Positions 1 to 7,620 of a stretch of 12,079 bases of DNA are shown here, piece by piece. The position numbers were made by a program, and so were the translations under genes. Positions within the stretch are counted from its first letter, which is position 1, and every line of letters begins with the position of its first letter. The notes under the pieces were generated by a model that ran no database searches, was not told where the DNA came from, and worked only from the letters and a program-made list of their open reading frames with translations. The stretch lies in NCBI GenBank assembly GCA_900769095.1, contig CAAGFH010000242.1, forward strand, positions 1 to 12,079, written 5' to 3'. The DNA comes from Methanobacteriaceae archaeon. GTDB lineage: Archaea; Methanobacteriota; Methanobacteria; Methanobacteriales; Methanobacteriaceae.

Positions 1-352
1 GCAAGTGAATTTTAGCATTATTCTGTTTTGCAACATTTAATACAGTATTATAAAATTCAGTATCCATAAATGCCCCGATACTCATTATAATCATATCAAT
101 TCCTTTTTTAAGAACAATAGGAGCATATTCTTTAACTGAATCAGGTGAAGCACATTCTAAAACCAAATCAACATTGTTTAACATCTCATCAAAATCAAGT
201 GCTGCTACACCGCCAGCTAAACTTGCTAAATTCTCTGCTCTTTCGATGTCTTTATCAAAAAAGTATGCGATTTCAATACCATTATTTTCAGAAGTAATGC
301 TGCCAGTAATAATGTTGGCAATAGCACCACAGCCTATTATACCGACTTTCAT
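1..352 (-). CDS. nadX: L-aspartate dehydrogenase, N-terminal part (cut by window edge)
   Basis: Predicted cytosolic oxidoreductase that converts L-aspartate to iminoaspartate with NAD(P)+, the first step of NAD synthesis, feeding quinolinate synthase NadA. Only about 117 codons are present; the C-terminal part lies beyond the left edge. The start reads MKVGIIGCGAIANIITGS, a Rossmann nucleotide-binding strand and Gly-rich turn (GCGAIA, residues 7-12). It is followed by DLVLECASPDSVKEYAP and the segment MIIMSIGAF, which matches the family's conserved VGA region. The ATG at 352-350 is chosen because an AGTGAT ribosome site lies 5 bases upstream (358-363, complement). The PRC-barrel gene is 49 bases upstream on the same strand, but a T-rich tract (complement of about 376-390) lies between them, so co-transcription is uncertain. 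The family call is strong; the catalytic His region is not visible here. Confidence 0.85.
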   Translation of the reverse strand, partial: MKVGIIGCGAIANIITGSITSENNGIEIAYFFDKDIERAENLASLAGGVAALDFDEMLNNVDLVLECASPDSVKEYAPIVLKKGIDMIIMSIGAFMDTEFYNTVLNVAKQNNAKIHL

Positions 353-401
353 AAAAAATCACTCTTAAAAAAAAGTTAATAAAAAAAATAAATGAAAGAA
401 A

Positions 402-800
402 CTAAGCTCTTTCAGCGTCAAATTGGACTTGTTTTTCTTGTGGTTGAGTTTCAGGTTGTTTTGGGACAACAGCATCAGGAACTTGTGGTTCTTGGTTTCT
501 TCTAATGTCTCTTGGGTTGATTAACATAATGTCGCCAATAGCTTGAACTTTATCGAAATCAACAGTTAATACGTCATCTTGGAAAGATTTCATATCATTT
601 TCTTCTGGAACTTCTCCACGAATACTTCCTAAAAATGAATTAATAACACCTGCAGGTTTTCTTTCATGTTCAATAGCTCTAACCTGTAATTTTGAGATAG
701 TTCCTAATCTAATATTGAGAACAACATCTTCTACACGTCCAACATAATGCCCTGTGTTAGTATAAATATCTAAACTGCGTAATTTTGAAACTTTTACCAT
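402..800 (-). CDS. PRC-barrel domain protein
   Basis: A 132-residue soluble protein. Residues 1 to about 97 form a PRC-barrel, a small six-strand beta barrel. The visible signature is MVKVSKLRSLDIYTNTG, then GxVEDVVLNIRLGTISKLQV, closing with VQAIGDIMLI. The last 30 or so residues are rich in Pro, Gln and Glu and look disordered. PRC-barrels act as protein-interaction modules. In haloarchaea, members named CdpB1 and CdpB2 work with SepF and FtsZ in cell division; that this protein does the same is an inference from fold only. The alternative is a role in RNA or ribosome maturation, as for RimM-type barrels, but the RimM N-terminal domain is absent. The ATG at 800 has a GGTGT ribosome site just upstream (805-809, complement). 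Confidence 0.82.
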   Translation of the reverse strand: MVKVSKLRSLDIYTNTGHYVGRVEDVVLNIRLGTISKLQVRAIEHERKPAGVINSFLGSIRGEVPEENDMKSFQDDVLTVDFDKVQAIGDIMLINPRDIRRNQEPQVPDAVVPKQPETQPQEKQVQFDAERA

Positions 801-951
801 TTTTACACCACAATAATATAATTTAAATATGTATAAGTTTATTTTATTGTTAATATAAATAGTTTTTTATTTATTTAAAAAAACATCAATTTACAAAAAA
901 TTTATTAAATTATAAAATTAAATTTATATCTAGATTAAAAGGAGACTTGAA
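801..951. promoter_or_regulatory. Divergent promoter region between PRC-barrel and tRNA-binding genes
   Basis: A 151-base, almost purely A/T stretch separates two divergent genes. For the plus-strand gene a TATA-like TTATAAAA lies at 910-917, placing a start of transcription near 938, just before the GGAG ribosome site at 941-944. For the minus-strand gene the stretch 814-840 contains several overlapping A/T boxes, and I cannot single one out. No convincing small open frame was seen here. Confidence 0.5.
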
Positions 952-1674
952 ATGTGGGATACAACAAAAGATTATAGAATTTTAGTAGCAAGTAAAGCAA
1001 GAGAAAACTATCTCAACCTCATTCCAACCGCATCATTTAGAGGAAGTTGGAATAAAAAACAAGCTATTGACTTAGGAAAACAAATGAACAGTGATTTTCA
1101 ATCATTAACTTATTCTTACCTTGAAGGAGATGAATTAGTAAACTCCCCAGATGTTGCATCATTAAAAGAAAAAGGAGAGCAAATCATTGAGTATTTAGGA
1201 GGAGATGACTGGAATAAAAAATTCTTAAGCAATGCACCTAAAGAAGATAAGGAAAAAACCCAAGAAAACATTGCAAAAGTAAGATTCTTCTTAGATACAA
1301 TTATCGGATTAAAAGACAGATTAGCACTTGGACCAATTAACGATCCTATTGTTGGAGTAGATATTAAAGTTGGAGAAGTAATGAGTGTTACAAAACATCC
1401 ACAAAACGACAAATTATTAATCTGTAATGTAAACCTTGGAAAACGTGCAATCACAGTTCTTACTAACGATTTAAACGTTAAAGAAAACAATAAAGTTGGT
1501 GTATCCTTACTCCCACCACAATCATTTAGTGATATTGTAAGTGAAGGAATGTTCCTTGGAATGGATGGAAGTATCCTCAAAGACGTTGATGGAGAACTTG
1601 GCCAAATGCCAAAAGGAATTCCTATAGAATCACTTAATGAAACAAGAAACCTTGTTGAAAACTATTTAAAATAA
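952..1674 (+). CDS. RNA-binding protein with C-terminal EMAP/tRNA-binding OB domain
   Basis: A 240-residue cytosolic protein. The N-terminal 130 residues are a charged, mainly helical region of unknown role. Residues about 132-235 form an OB-fold of the tRNA-binding (EMAP-II, Trbp111, MetRS C-terminal) type. Visible signatures are IKVGEVMSVTKHPQNDKLLI, with the family's HP-N-DKL core, and SEGMFLGMDG, matching the conserved SEGM turn. Such domains bind the outside corner of tRNA in trans. This two-part form is a conserved archaeal family (predicted RNA-binding protein with C-terminal EMAP domain); its exact partner is unknown. The ATG is well supported by AAGGAG ending 7 bases before it. It appears to be a single-gene unit ended by a hairpin terminator at 1684-1717. 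Confidence 0.85.
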   Translation: MWDTTKDYRILVASKARENYLNLIPTASFRGSWNKKQAIDLGKQMNSDFQSLTYSYLEGDELVNSPDVASLKEKGEQIIEYLGGDDWNKKFLSNAPKEDKEKTQENIAKVRFFLDTIIGLKDRLALGPINDPIVGVDIKVGEVMSVTKHPQNDKLLICNVNLGKRAITVLTNDLNVKENNKVGVSLLPPQSFSDIVSEGMFLGMDGSILKDVDGELGQMPKGIPIESLNETRNLVENYLK

Positions 1675-1683
1675 ACACTTTGT

Positions 1684-1717
1684 AGAAATCATTTTTTTGA
1701 TTTCTTCAAATCTTTTT
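1684..1717 (+). terminator. Hairpin plus T-tract terminator after the tRNA-binding gene
   Basis: AGAAATCA at 1684-1691 pairs perfectly with TGATTTCT at 1698-1705 around a six-T loop, and five T residues follow at 1713-1717. It starts 10 bases after the TAA stop of the upstream gene. Confidence 0.6.
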
Positions 1718-1799
1718 AAAAGAAAACTATTTTTTACATAAATTTAAACAGTATACTAAAAAATTTCAAGAATATTTGATTATTTTACAAAAAACAATT

Positions 1800-1807
1800 T
1801 TTTATAT
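1800..1807 (+). promoter_or_regulatory. TATA box for a probably leaderless acyltransferase transcript
   Basis: TTTTATAT sits with its centre about 27 bases before the ATG at 1831, the usual archaeal TATA-to-transcription-start distance. No ribosome-binding motif lies between them (the sequence before the ATG is TAATATTCAT). The mRNA therefore probably starts at or next to the initiation codon. Confidence 0.5.
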
Positions 1808-1830
1808 GATATTAAGTGCATAATATTCAT

Positions 1831-2923
1831 ATGAAATGTTCAGACTTATTTTCAAATGATAAAATAAACATAGGAAGACAAGTTGAACTGGATATTGCTA
1901 AAGCTTTATCTATCATATTCATGATTTTTCTTCACACATTAATGGTTGTGTATGGTTTTAATCAAGGAAATTAGTCCTTCTTATGGTTTTATTGTCGGTA
2001 ATGTTTTAGGAAGACCTTACGCAGCTCCTATATTCATGTTTTGTATGGAAGTTGGAATTGTATACTCAAGACGTAGTCAATGGGACATAATGGTTAAAAG
2101 AGGAATAACTTTATTCCTTTTAGGTATTTTAGTAAATGTATTTGAATTTTTCCTCCCATATTACGTTTGTGGAACTTTATTAGGTAGTTGGGACATATTC
2201 CCAATAGCTGGTGGATTATTACTCTTTTGTGTTGATATTTTAGCATTCGCTGGTTTATCATTCATTTTAATGGGAATTTTAAAGAAATTTGAACTTTCAA
2301 ATAAGAAATTAATTGTTATTGCCCTTTTAATGTCAATAATTGGATCTTTATTAAGAGGTACTGATTTAGGCATACCAGTTTTAAATTTAATATTTGGTAA
2401 TTTCATTGGAACTGCTGGTGGATTTACTGCATTCCCATTATTTAACTGGTTCATATTCCCAATTGCAGGTTATATATGGGGACAATATTTCATAAGAGCA
2501 AAAGACAAAGGTGAATTCTTTGAATTCTGGTATATTTTACTAATCCTATCCATATTGTATTTCATAATATCAACCAACCACTGGGGCGGTGTCTTATCAG
2601 ATGACGTTCATTTGTATTATTTCTTAAATACACTTGATGCAGTATTTTGTATAATCAATGCACACGCAGTTATTGGTTTGTGCTACGCTGTCATGAAATA
2701 CTTAACAGATGCTGTAATTAAAGCATTCAGCATTTTAAGTAGTAACATTAATAGGATTTATATTGCACAATGGTTATTTATACCATTAGCAGTGATATTC
2801 ATCTCATATTTATTCAAAGACTTAGTATTAACTGATTTAGTAAGTTCAATAATAGCAATAGCTATGTTATTATTATCTACAGTTTGTGCAATATATTACA
2901 AAAAATTAAGAACAAAACAATGA
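1831..2923 (+). pseudogene. Membrane acyltransferase-like protein (DUF1624/acyltransferase 3 type), frameshifted
   Basis: Predicted multi-pass membrane protein of about ten helices, probably an acetyl- or acyl-transferase for a surface glycan. The true start at 1831 reads MKCSDLFSNDKINIG, then RQVELDIAKAL and MIFLHTLMVV, the first membrane helix with a family-type His (His35). The frame ends at TAG 1972-1974 after 47 codons. The rest lies one frame over, from ISPSYGFIVG to the stop at 2921-2923, including GRPYAAPIFMFCMEVG and KRGITLFLLG. Removing one A from the AAA run at 1968-1970 gives a continuous 363-residue protein. An in-frame TTG at 1946 could start a 325-residue product, but this would lack helix 1 and His35, so I doubt it. 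The adhesin gene follows after 7 bases. The exact substrate is unknown, and the family call rests on the N-terminal motif and topology. Confidence 0.72.
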
Positions 2924-2930
2924 GGGGAAC

Positions 2931-5141
2931 ATGAGACTAAATAAAAAATTAGTTTTATTTTTTATAGTTTGTGCCCTATTTACAATTAGTAGCGTTTCAG
3001 CTATTGATAATCAGACTTCAATTATTGGAGAATCTGATTATCATACATTTAGCGAACTAAATCAAAGTATTGCAGATAGTGGGGACAAATTAGATTTAGA
3101 ATATAACTACAAATATGACAATACTTCAATAAACATTAATAAGAATGTAGAATTTACAATTAATGGTAATAATCACATTATTGAAGGAATAAAAGATGAA
3201 AATGCTTTTAATATTAATTCTACAAAGACTGTTACCATCAATAATTTAATCTTTAAAAATTGTATAAATACTACAATTACAATTAATTCTCCAGTTATTT
3301 TTAACAATGTACAATTTATCAATTGTACAGGATTTGATACAGAATTTGCTCAACAAACGCAGGGAAATCATTTTATTAAAGCTACTGAAAATGTAACATT
3401 CAATAATTGTACTTTCCATATGGGTGATGGGAATTATCAAACCATTGGTTGTAACAATGAAGGGAATTTAATTATAAATAATTCAGTATTTGATTCTGGA
3501 AGCTTTTTCAATGGTTGTATTTATGTAAACAGATGTGATTTATTAATTGAAAATACTACTTTTACAAATTTGAATTCAAAAGTTGCAACTGCTATTAACT
3601 ATAAAGGTTGGAATTTTACTTTAAGAAACTCCAAGTTTATTAATTTACACTCTAACACAACAGGTGGTACAATTGTAGGAAAATATTTCCCATACATTAT
3701 TTATGACCCTGAAACCCAGGAAATTATTGAAATTTTACCAAATGGCCCATTTTTAATTGAAAACTGTGAATTTATAAATACTACTTCTACCAGCAATGGT
3801 GGTGCGATTCATTTTGATTTAGATTCTGGGTCACAACATAAAATACGGACTTTAAACTTAATTAATAACTCATTTATTGATTGTGAGTCTAAATTTGGTG
3901 GTGCTATTACCAATATGGGTGGTATTTTAAATATATCCAATTCAAAATTCTTAAAAAATTGTGCTAACTTTAGTGGAGGAGCAATTTATACAACATGGTC
4001 AAATGTATTTATAACCAATTGTACTTTAACCAATAACTCTGCTCAAAAGAATGCTGATGCAATTTACTTTGATAAAAAGAACTTAACTATCATAAACTCC
4101 AGTTTAACCAACAATATAATTAGCAAAGTCTCAAACACAACTGCTAACGGTATTTATGCTTATGATGCAAGTATTTACTTTGCAAATACAACATTTAACA
4201 ATGGTGGAGTTGGTGTTTATGCAAACTTTGCAGCAGACTCCAAATTAGAAAATATTACCAAAAATGAAGATGTTTTCTTACTTGACAATAAAAACTACAT
4301 TGTTTCAGTTGAAAGTAAAGGAATAAAACTCAATTTAACTAACAACACAATTATTGTAGATGAACTACCCTCTAAGTTCAATTTAGACGATTGGGGATGG
4401 GTAAGTCCACTTAGACTACAGGGTGACAATTTTGATTGCTGGGCATTTGCAACAGTAACATCCATGGAATCTGCTCTTCTTAAATCAACTGGTGTTTTAT
4501 ATGATTTATCTCCAAATTATGTTCAAAAACTCCAATTAAAATATAATCAAAACGGAGATTTAAGAAACAGTATAACTGGATTTTCATATAGTGGTTTAGG
4601 ATATGCATTAAGCTGGTATGGAATACTTCAAAGTGACAATTTCTATGATGATAGAGGAATGATAACTGATACTGATTTAAATGATGAAAGAATTCATCTC
4701 CAGGATGCATTAATCATATTTGGTGGAAAAAATGACACAGAAGACCAAATTAAAAGAGCAATAATGAAATATGGTGCAGTTTGCGTTCAGCTAATTATTG
4801 GTGATTTTCCAGCAGATGTAAATAGCACTGGTGAAGATATTGCATGTGCTGATCATAGTACTCATTTTCTTTCATTTATTGGATGGGATGATGAAAAACA
4901 GGTTTGGTTTGTCAAAGACTCCGAGGGAGTAGTAGAAAAATTAGACTACAAACAATCAGGAGAAACACTTTTCAAAGATGATATTTTTGCTATTGTTCCT
5001 CAAAATGCTATAATTGCATATATTTTTGAAAATAACATTGATTATCATGTGAATTATCAAACTGATTTAACTGGTCTTGTTGGTTTTGATGGTAATTACA
5101 CATTTTATCAAATGAGTTTACTTCAAAATACTCAGAGTTAA
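2931..5141 (+). CDS. Secreted beta-helix adhesin-like protein with papain-type cysteine protease domain (C-terminus frameshifted)
   Basis: The open frame gives 736 residues. Residues 1-24 are a signal peptide (hydrophobic core, ISSVSA before the likely cut). Residues about 45-430 are a right-handed beta-helix of Asn-rich repeats with NCTF, GGAI and many N-x-S/T sequons, typical of Methanobrevibacter adhesin-like proteins. Residues about 480-690 are a C1A (papain) domain: oxyanion Gln497 and nucleophile Cys503 in LQGDNFDCWAF, His645 in THFLSFIGW, and Asp663 in VKDSEG where papain has Asn. A lectin-like domain then begins but the frame is lost at about codon 727; the last nine residues (MSLLQNTQS) are out of frame. 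GAGGGG at 2922-2927 serves the ATG at 2931, 7 bases after the acyltransferase stop. As read, the protease domain is complete but the C-terminal surface module is missing. Adding one A at 5110-5112 gives a 1019-residue protein. Confidence 0.85.
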   Translation: MRLNKKLVLFFIVCALFTISSVSAIDNQTSIIGESDYHTFSELNQSIADSGDKLDLEYNYKYDNTSININKNVEFTINGNNHIIEGIKDENAFNINSTKTVTINNLIFKNCINTTITINSPVIFNNVQFINCTGFDTEFAQQTQGNHFIKATENVTFNNCTFHMGDGNYQTIGCNNEGNLIINNSVFDSGSFFNGCIYVNRCDLLIENTTFTNLNSKVATAINYKGWNFTLRNSKFINLHSNTTGGTIVGKYFPYIIYDPETQEIIEILPNGPFLIENCEFINTTSTSNGGAIHFDLDSGSQHKIRTLNLINNSFIDCESKFGGAITNMGGILNISNSKFLKNCANFSGGAIYTTWSNVFITNCTLTNNSAQKNADAIYFDKKNLTIINSSLTNNIISKVSNTTANGIYAYDASIYFANTTFNNGGVGVYANFAADSKLENITKNEDVFLLDNKNYIVSVESKGIKLNLTNNTIIVDELPSKFNLDDWGWVSPLRLQGDNFDCWAFATVTSMESALLKSTGVLYDLSPNYVQKLQLKYNQNGDLRNSITGFSYSGLGYALSWYGILQSDNFYDDRGMITDTDLNDERIHLQDALIIFGGKNDTEDQIKRAIMKYGAVCVQLIIGDFPADVNSTGEDIACADHSTHFLSFIGWDDEKQVWFVKDSEGVVEKLDYKQSGETLFKDDIFAIVPQNAIIAYIFENNIDYHVNYQTDLTGLVGFDGNYTFYQMSLLQNTQS

Positions 5142-5989
5142 TTGGTGCTGTTGGAACTTACTTTAATGAGTCAGGAATCAATTATTCCTTTGATATTTAT
5201 GTAAATGGAGTTAAAAAGTATTCTCAAAGTGGAGTAAGTGAATTTGCAGGATTTAGAACAATCATTTTAAATAACTATGTTCATGTTAACGCAGGAGATG
5301 TATTTAAAGTAGTATTTAAAAACAATGCACTCCCATATCAGGCATATTCAAGACAACACTACGTGCCTGGAATGAGTATGGTTAGTGAAAATGGAACTAG
5401 CTGGAGAGATATTACTTTAGATAACAAGACTGTTTGTCTTAAGGTTTATACTGTAAAAGATGATACCAAAATCATAAATAACAAAGATATTTCTGTTGAT
5501 TATCTTGGTGGATCATATTACTCAGTTAAAGTAGTAACTGCTGATGGACACGTTGTTGTTGGAGCTTTAGTTAAATTTACAATAGCTGGTAAAACATACA
5601 CCATTAAAACAGATGCAAACGGAATAGCTAAAATCAAAATAAACCTTGTTCCAAACAAATACACAGTTACTGCATCATGCAATGGAAAACAGGTTAAAAA
5701 CATAGTAACTGTAAAACAGGTTATTAAAACAAGTCCAGTTAGTGTTAAAAAGACTGCTAAGAAATTCAGTTTAAAAGCAACACTTAAAATCAATGGTAAA
5801 TTAGTTAAAGACAAAGTAATTACCTTTAAATTCAATGGTAAAACCTACAAGGTTAAAACCAACTCTAAAGGAATTGCACAAAAAACCTTTAGCAAAAACA
5901 CCATTAAAAAACTTAAAAAATCAAAAACATACACAGTAAAAGTAATTTACGGCAAAACTTCCGTAAAAACAACTGTTAAAGTAAAGTAG
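5111..5989 (+). pseudogene. Detached C-terminal part of the adhesin/protease: lectin-like and Ig-like domains
   Basis: This stretch continues the gene starting at 2931, in another frame. Read from 5111 it gives NEFTSKYSELIGAVGTYFNE and continues through a beta-sandwich resembling the lectin-like domain that follows archaeal C1A peptidases (AGDVFKVVFKNNALPYQA, RQHYVPGMS). Two Ig-like repeats follow, one starting near YYSVKVVTADGHVVV and the other near KKFSLKATLKINGK. The tail is very rich in Lys and ends in VKTTVKVK, which suits binding to a negatively charged cell wall. An internal ATG at 5363 would encode 208 residues without a signal peptide or a clear ribosome site, so an independent gene is unlikely. 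The TAG stop lies inside the following terminator hairpin. Confidence 0.78.
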
Positions 5990-6018
5990 ATGATTAATAA
6001 TCATCTACACTTATTTTT
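5986..6018. terminator. Perfect bidirectional hairpin between convergent genes
   Basis: GTAGATGATT (5986-5995) and AATCATCTAC (5999-6008) form a perfect 10-base stem with a 3-base loop. On the plus strand a T-rich tract follows at 6011-6019. The adhesin stop TAG (5987-5989) is part of the stem, and the stop of the aldehyde dehydrogenase starts at 6020 on the opposite strand. The minus-strand side has only a weak T-rich tail. Confidence 0.75.
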
Positions 6019-7430
6019 TATCTTAAATTTAAACCGATTAATTTTGTTTTTGTCATTTCATCAAATGCATATTTGACTCCTTCTTTACCAATACCACTGT
6101 TTTTAAAACCTCCAAATGGCATATTATCAGTTCTAAAGGTGGATTGTTTATTGACAAAAACTGTTCCAGCTTCGATTTCATTTGCACATCTCATTGCAGC
6201 ATAATAATCATTTGTAAATACACCAGCCTGCAATCCATATTCTGTATCATTAGCTATTTCAATAGCTTCATCCAAGTTTTTAACACGAATTATTGGTGCA
6301 ATTGGACCGAATGTTTCATTTTGAACCAAATCCATATCTGGAGATACATTATCAATGACTGTTGCTTCATAAAATGCATCTTCACGATTACCTCCAGTTA
6401 ATATCTTTGCACCTTTTTCAACTGCATCATTAACAGCCTGTTCTACCTGTATAGCTGCTTTTTTAGATATTAATGTTCCAAGAGTTGTTTTAGAATCCTG
6501 TGGATTTCCCATGACTAATTTTTCTGTTGCAACAACCAATTTTTGTACAAATTCATCAGCAATTGACTCATCAATAATTATTCTTTTAACACCCATACAT
6601 ACCTGACCTGCATTTAAAAATGCTCCGTTAATAACTCCTTTAATAGCTTTATCAATATCTGCATCTTTTAAAACAATCATTGGGTCATTTCCACCAAGTT
6701 CAAGTGTTACTTTTTTCATTCCTGCTTTTTGTGAAATCATAAGTCCTGTTGGTACACTTCCAGTAAAAGAAACTTTATCAACATCAGCAGAAGTAACCAA
6801 GTAATCTCCTACTTCAGATCCATATCCTGTAACCACATTTACAACACCATCCGGAAACTCTTCATTTAAGAGTTCACAGAATTTCATAACAGTTAACGGA
6901 GCTTCTGAAGGTGGTTTTACTATTACAGTGTTTTTACATGCTATTGCAGGTGCTATTTTATGGATTGTTAGATTAAGAGGATAATTAAATGGAGCAATAG
7001 CCACTACAACACCTAAAGGCATTCTTTGTGTAAAAGCAAAAAATCCTTTTCCGTTTAATCCAGCATCCAAAGGCACACTTTCACCATAAATTCTTTTTGC
7101 CTCTTCAGCTGCAAGTTTTAAAGTTTCAATGGATCTGTCCACTTCAACTAATGATTCATTAATAGGTTTTCCAACTTCCAGTGTTAATAACTCAGCAAAT
7201 TCCTGGCGTTTTTTGCGTAATTTATCTACAACATTAAATAATTTATTTGAAATTTTAAATGCTGACATTTCAGTTAATGCTGATTTAGCATCATTTGCAG
7301 CTTCAATTGCCATGTCTGCGATTTGTCTGTGAGCAATTGGAATTGTATCGATTACTTCCCCATTATATGGATTAATTACTTCTTCTAAATCTTCACTTGA
7401 GATGTGTTTTCCACCAATTAACATATCCAT
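6018..7430 (-). CDS. cofA: NAD(P)-dependent aldehyde dehydrogenase, CofA-like (lactaldehyde dehydrogenase)
   Basis: A full-length 470-residue cytosolic aldehyde dehydrogenase. Visible catalytic features are Asn149 (APFNYP), Lys172 (VKPPSEAP), FTGSVPTG at 222-229 for the coenzyme, general base Glu244 (LELGG), nucleophile Cys278 (NAGQVC), Glu372 (ETFGP) and the C-terminal MPFGG at 437-441. Passages such as VDRS-IETLKLAAEEAK and TFRTDNMPFGGFKNSG resemble Methanocaldococcus CofA, which oxidises lactaldehyde to lactate, proposed to feed the phospholactate part of coenzyme F420. Whether lactate is the physiological F420 precursor is debated. Broader aldehyde specificity (for example succinate semialdehyde or glycolaldehyde) cannot be excluded. 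An ideal GGTGAT ribosome site (complement of 7434-7439) lies just upstream of the ATG at 7430. The gene appears to be transcribed alone. Confidence 0.85.
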   Translation of the reverse strand: MDMLIGGKHISSEDLEEVINPYNGEVIDTIPIAHRQIADMAIEAANDAKSALTEMSAFKISNKLFNVVDKLRKKRQEFAELLTLEVGKPINESLVEVDRSIETLKLAAEEAKRIYGESVPLDAGLNGKGFFAFTQRMPLGVVVAIAPFNYPLNLTIHKIAPAIACKNTVIVKPPSEAPLTVMKFCELLNEEFPDGVVNVVTGYGSEVGDYLVTSADVDKVSFTGSVPTGLMISQKAGMKKVTLELGGNDPMIVLKDADIDKAIKGVINGAFLNAGQVCMGVKRIIIDESIADEFVQKLVVATEKLVMGNPQDSKTTLGTLISKKAAIQVEQAVNDAVEKGAKILTGGNREDAFYEATVIDNVSPDMDLVQNETFGPIAPIIRVKNLDEAIEIANDTEYGLQAGVFTNDYYAAMRCANEIEAGTVFVNKQSTFRTDNMPFGGFKNSGIGKEGVKYAFDEMTKTKLIGLNLR

Positions 7431-7433
7431 TTT

Positions 7434-7462
7434 ATCACCAGAGTTATTTTCTATTTATATAA
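7434..7462. promoter_or_regulatory. Shared divergent TATA region and GGTGAT ribosome site
   Basis: The complement of 7434-7439 is GGTGAT, a full match to the 16S rRNA tail, 3 bases before the aldehyde dehydrogenase start. At 7453-7462 ATTTATATAA reads as a TATA box in both directions, so it could serve both the aldehyde dehydrogenase and the plus-strand zinc-ribbon/channel operon. Only 67 bases separate the two starts. Confidence 0.5.
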
Positions 7463-7497
7463 TAATTTATTATGCATAAATGATATAATGTTTTTTT

Positions 7498-7620
7498 ATG
7501 AGAATTTGTCAAAACTGTGGAGCAGAAGTTAAACAAGATGAAGAAAAATGTGAAAGGTGTGGCAGTGAAGATATTAAAGAAGAACATTTCTGCAGAATAT
7601 TGGGTACAAAAATCAAATAA
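7498..7620 (+). CDS. 40-residue zinc-ribbon microprotein
   Basis: Starts MRICQNCGAEVKQDEE and carries two CxxC knuckles (Cys4/Cys7 and Cys18/Cys21) ten residues apart, a compact zinc ribbon. The tail is charged, with a further His30 and Cys32. Zinc ribbons of this kind often bind nucleic acid or act as protein modules; no specific function can be given. Its TAA stop touches the ATG of the first channel gene and both are in the same frame, so translation is probably coupled. One base change in the stop would fuse the ribbon to the cytosolic N-terminus of the channel. No ribosome site is visible before its ATG (a T-run precedes), which fits a short or absent leader. The Cys pattern is the main evidence that it is real. 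Confidence 0.7.
   Translation: MRICQNCGAEVKQDEEKCERCGSEDIKEEHFCRILGTKIK

Noticed and set aside
174..368. Open frame of 64 codons on the plus strand
   Set aside because: Antisense to the conserved nadX coding sequence; no recognisable protein features or ribosome site.
1116..1580. 154-codon minus-strand frame inside the tRNA-binding gene
   Set aside because: Shadow of a conserved gene; composition is what the reverse of an A/T-rich gene gives, with no domain.
5363..5989. Independent 208-residue gene starting at ATG 5363
   Set aside because: The frame continues convincingly upstream to 5111 as the lectin-like domain, with no ribosome site or signal peptide at 5363.
6144..6401. 85-codon plus-strand frame
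   Set aside because: Antisense to the conserved C-terminal part of the aldehyde dehydrogenase.
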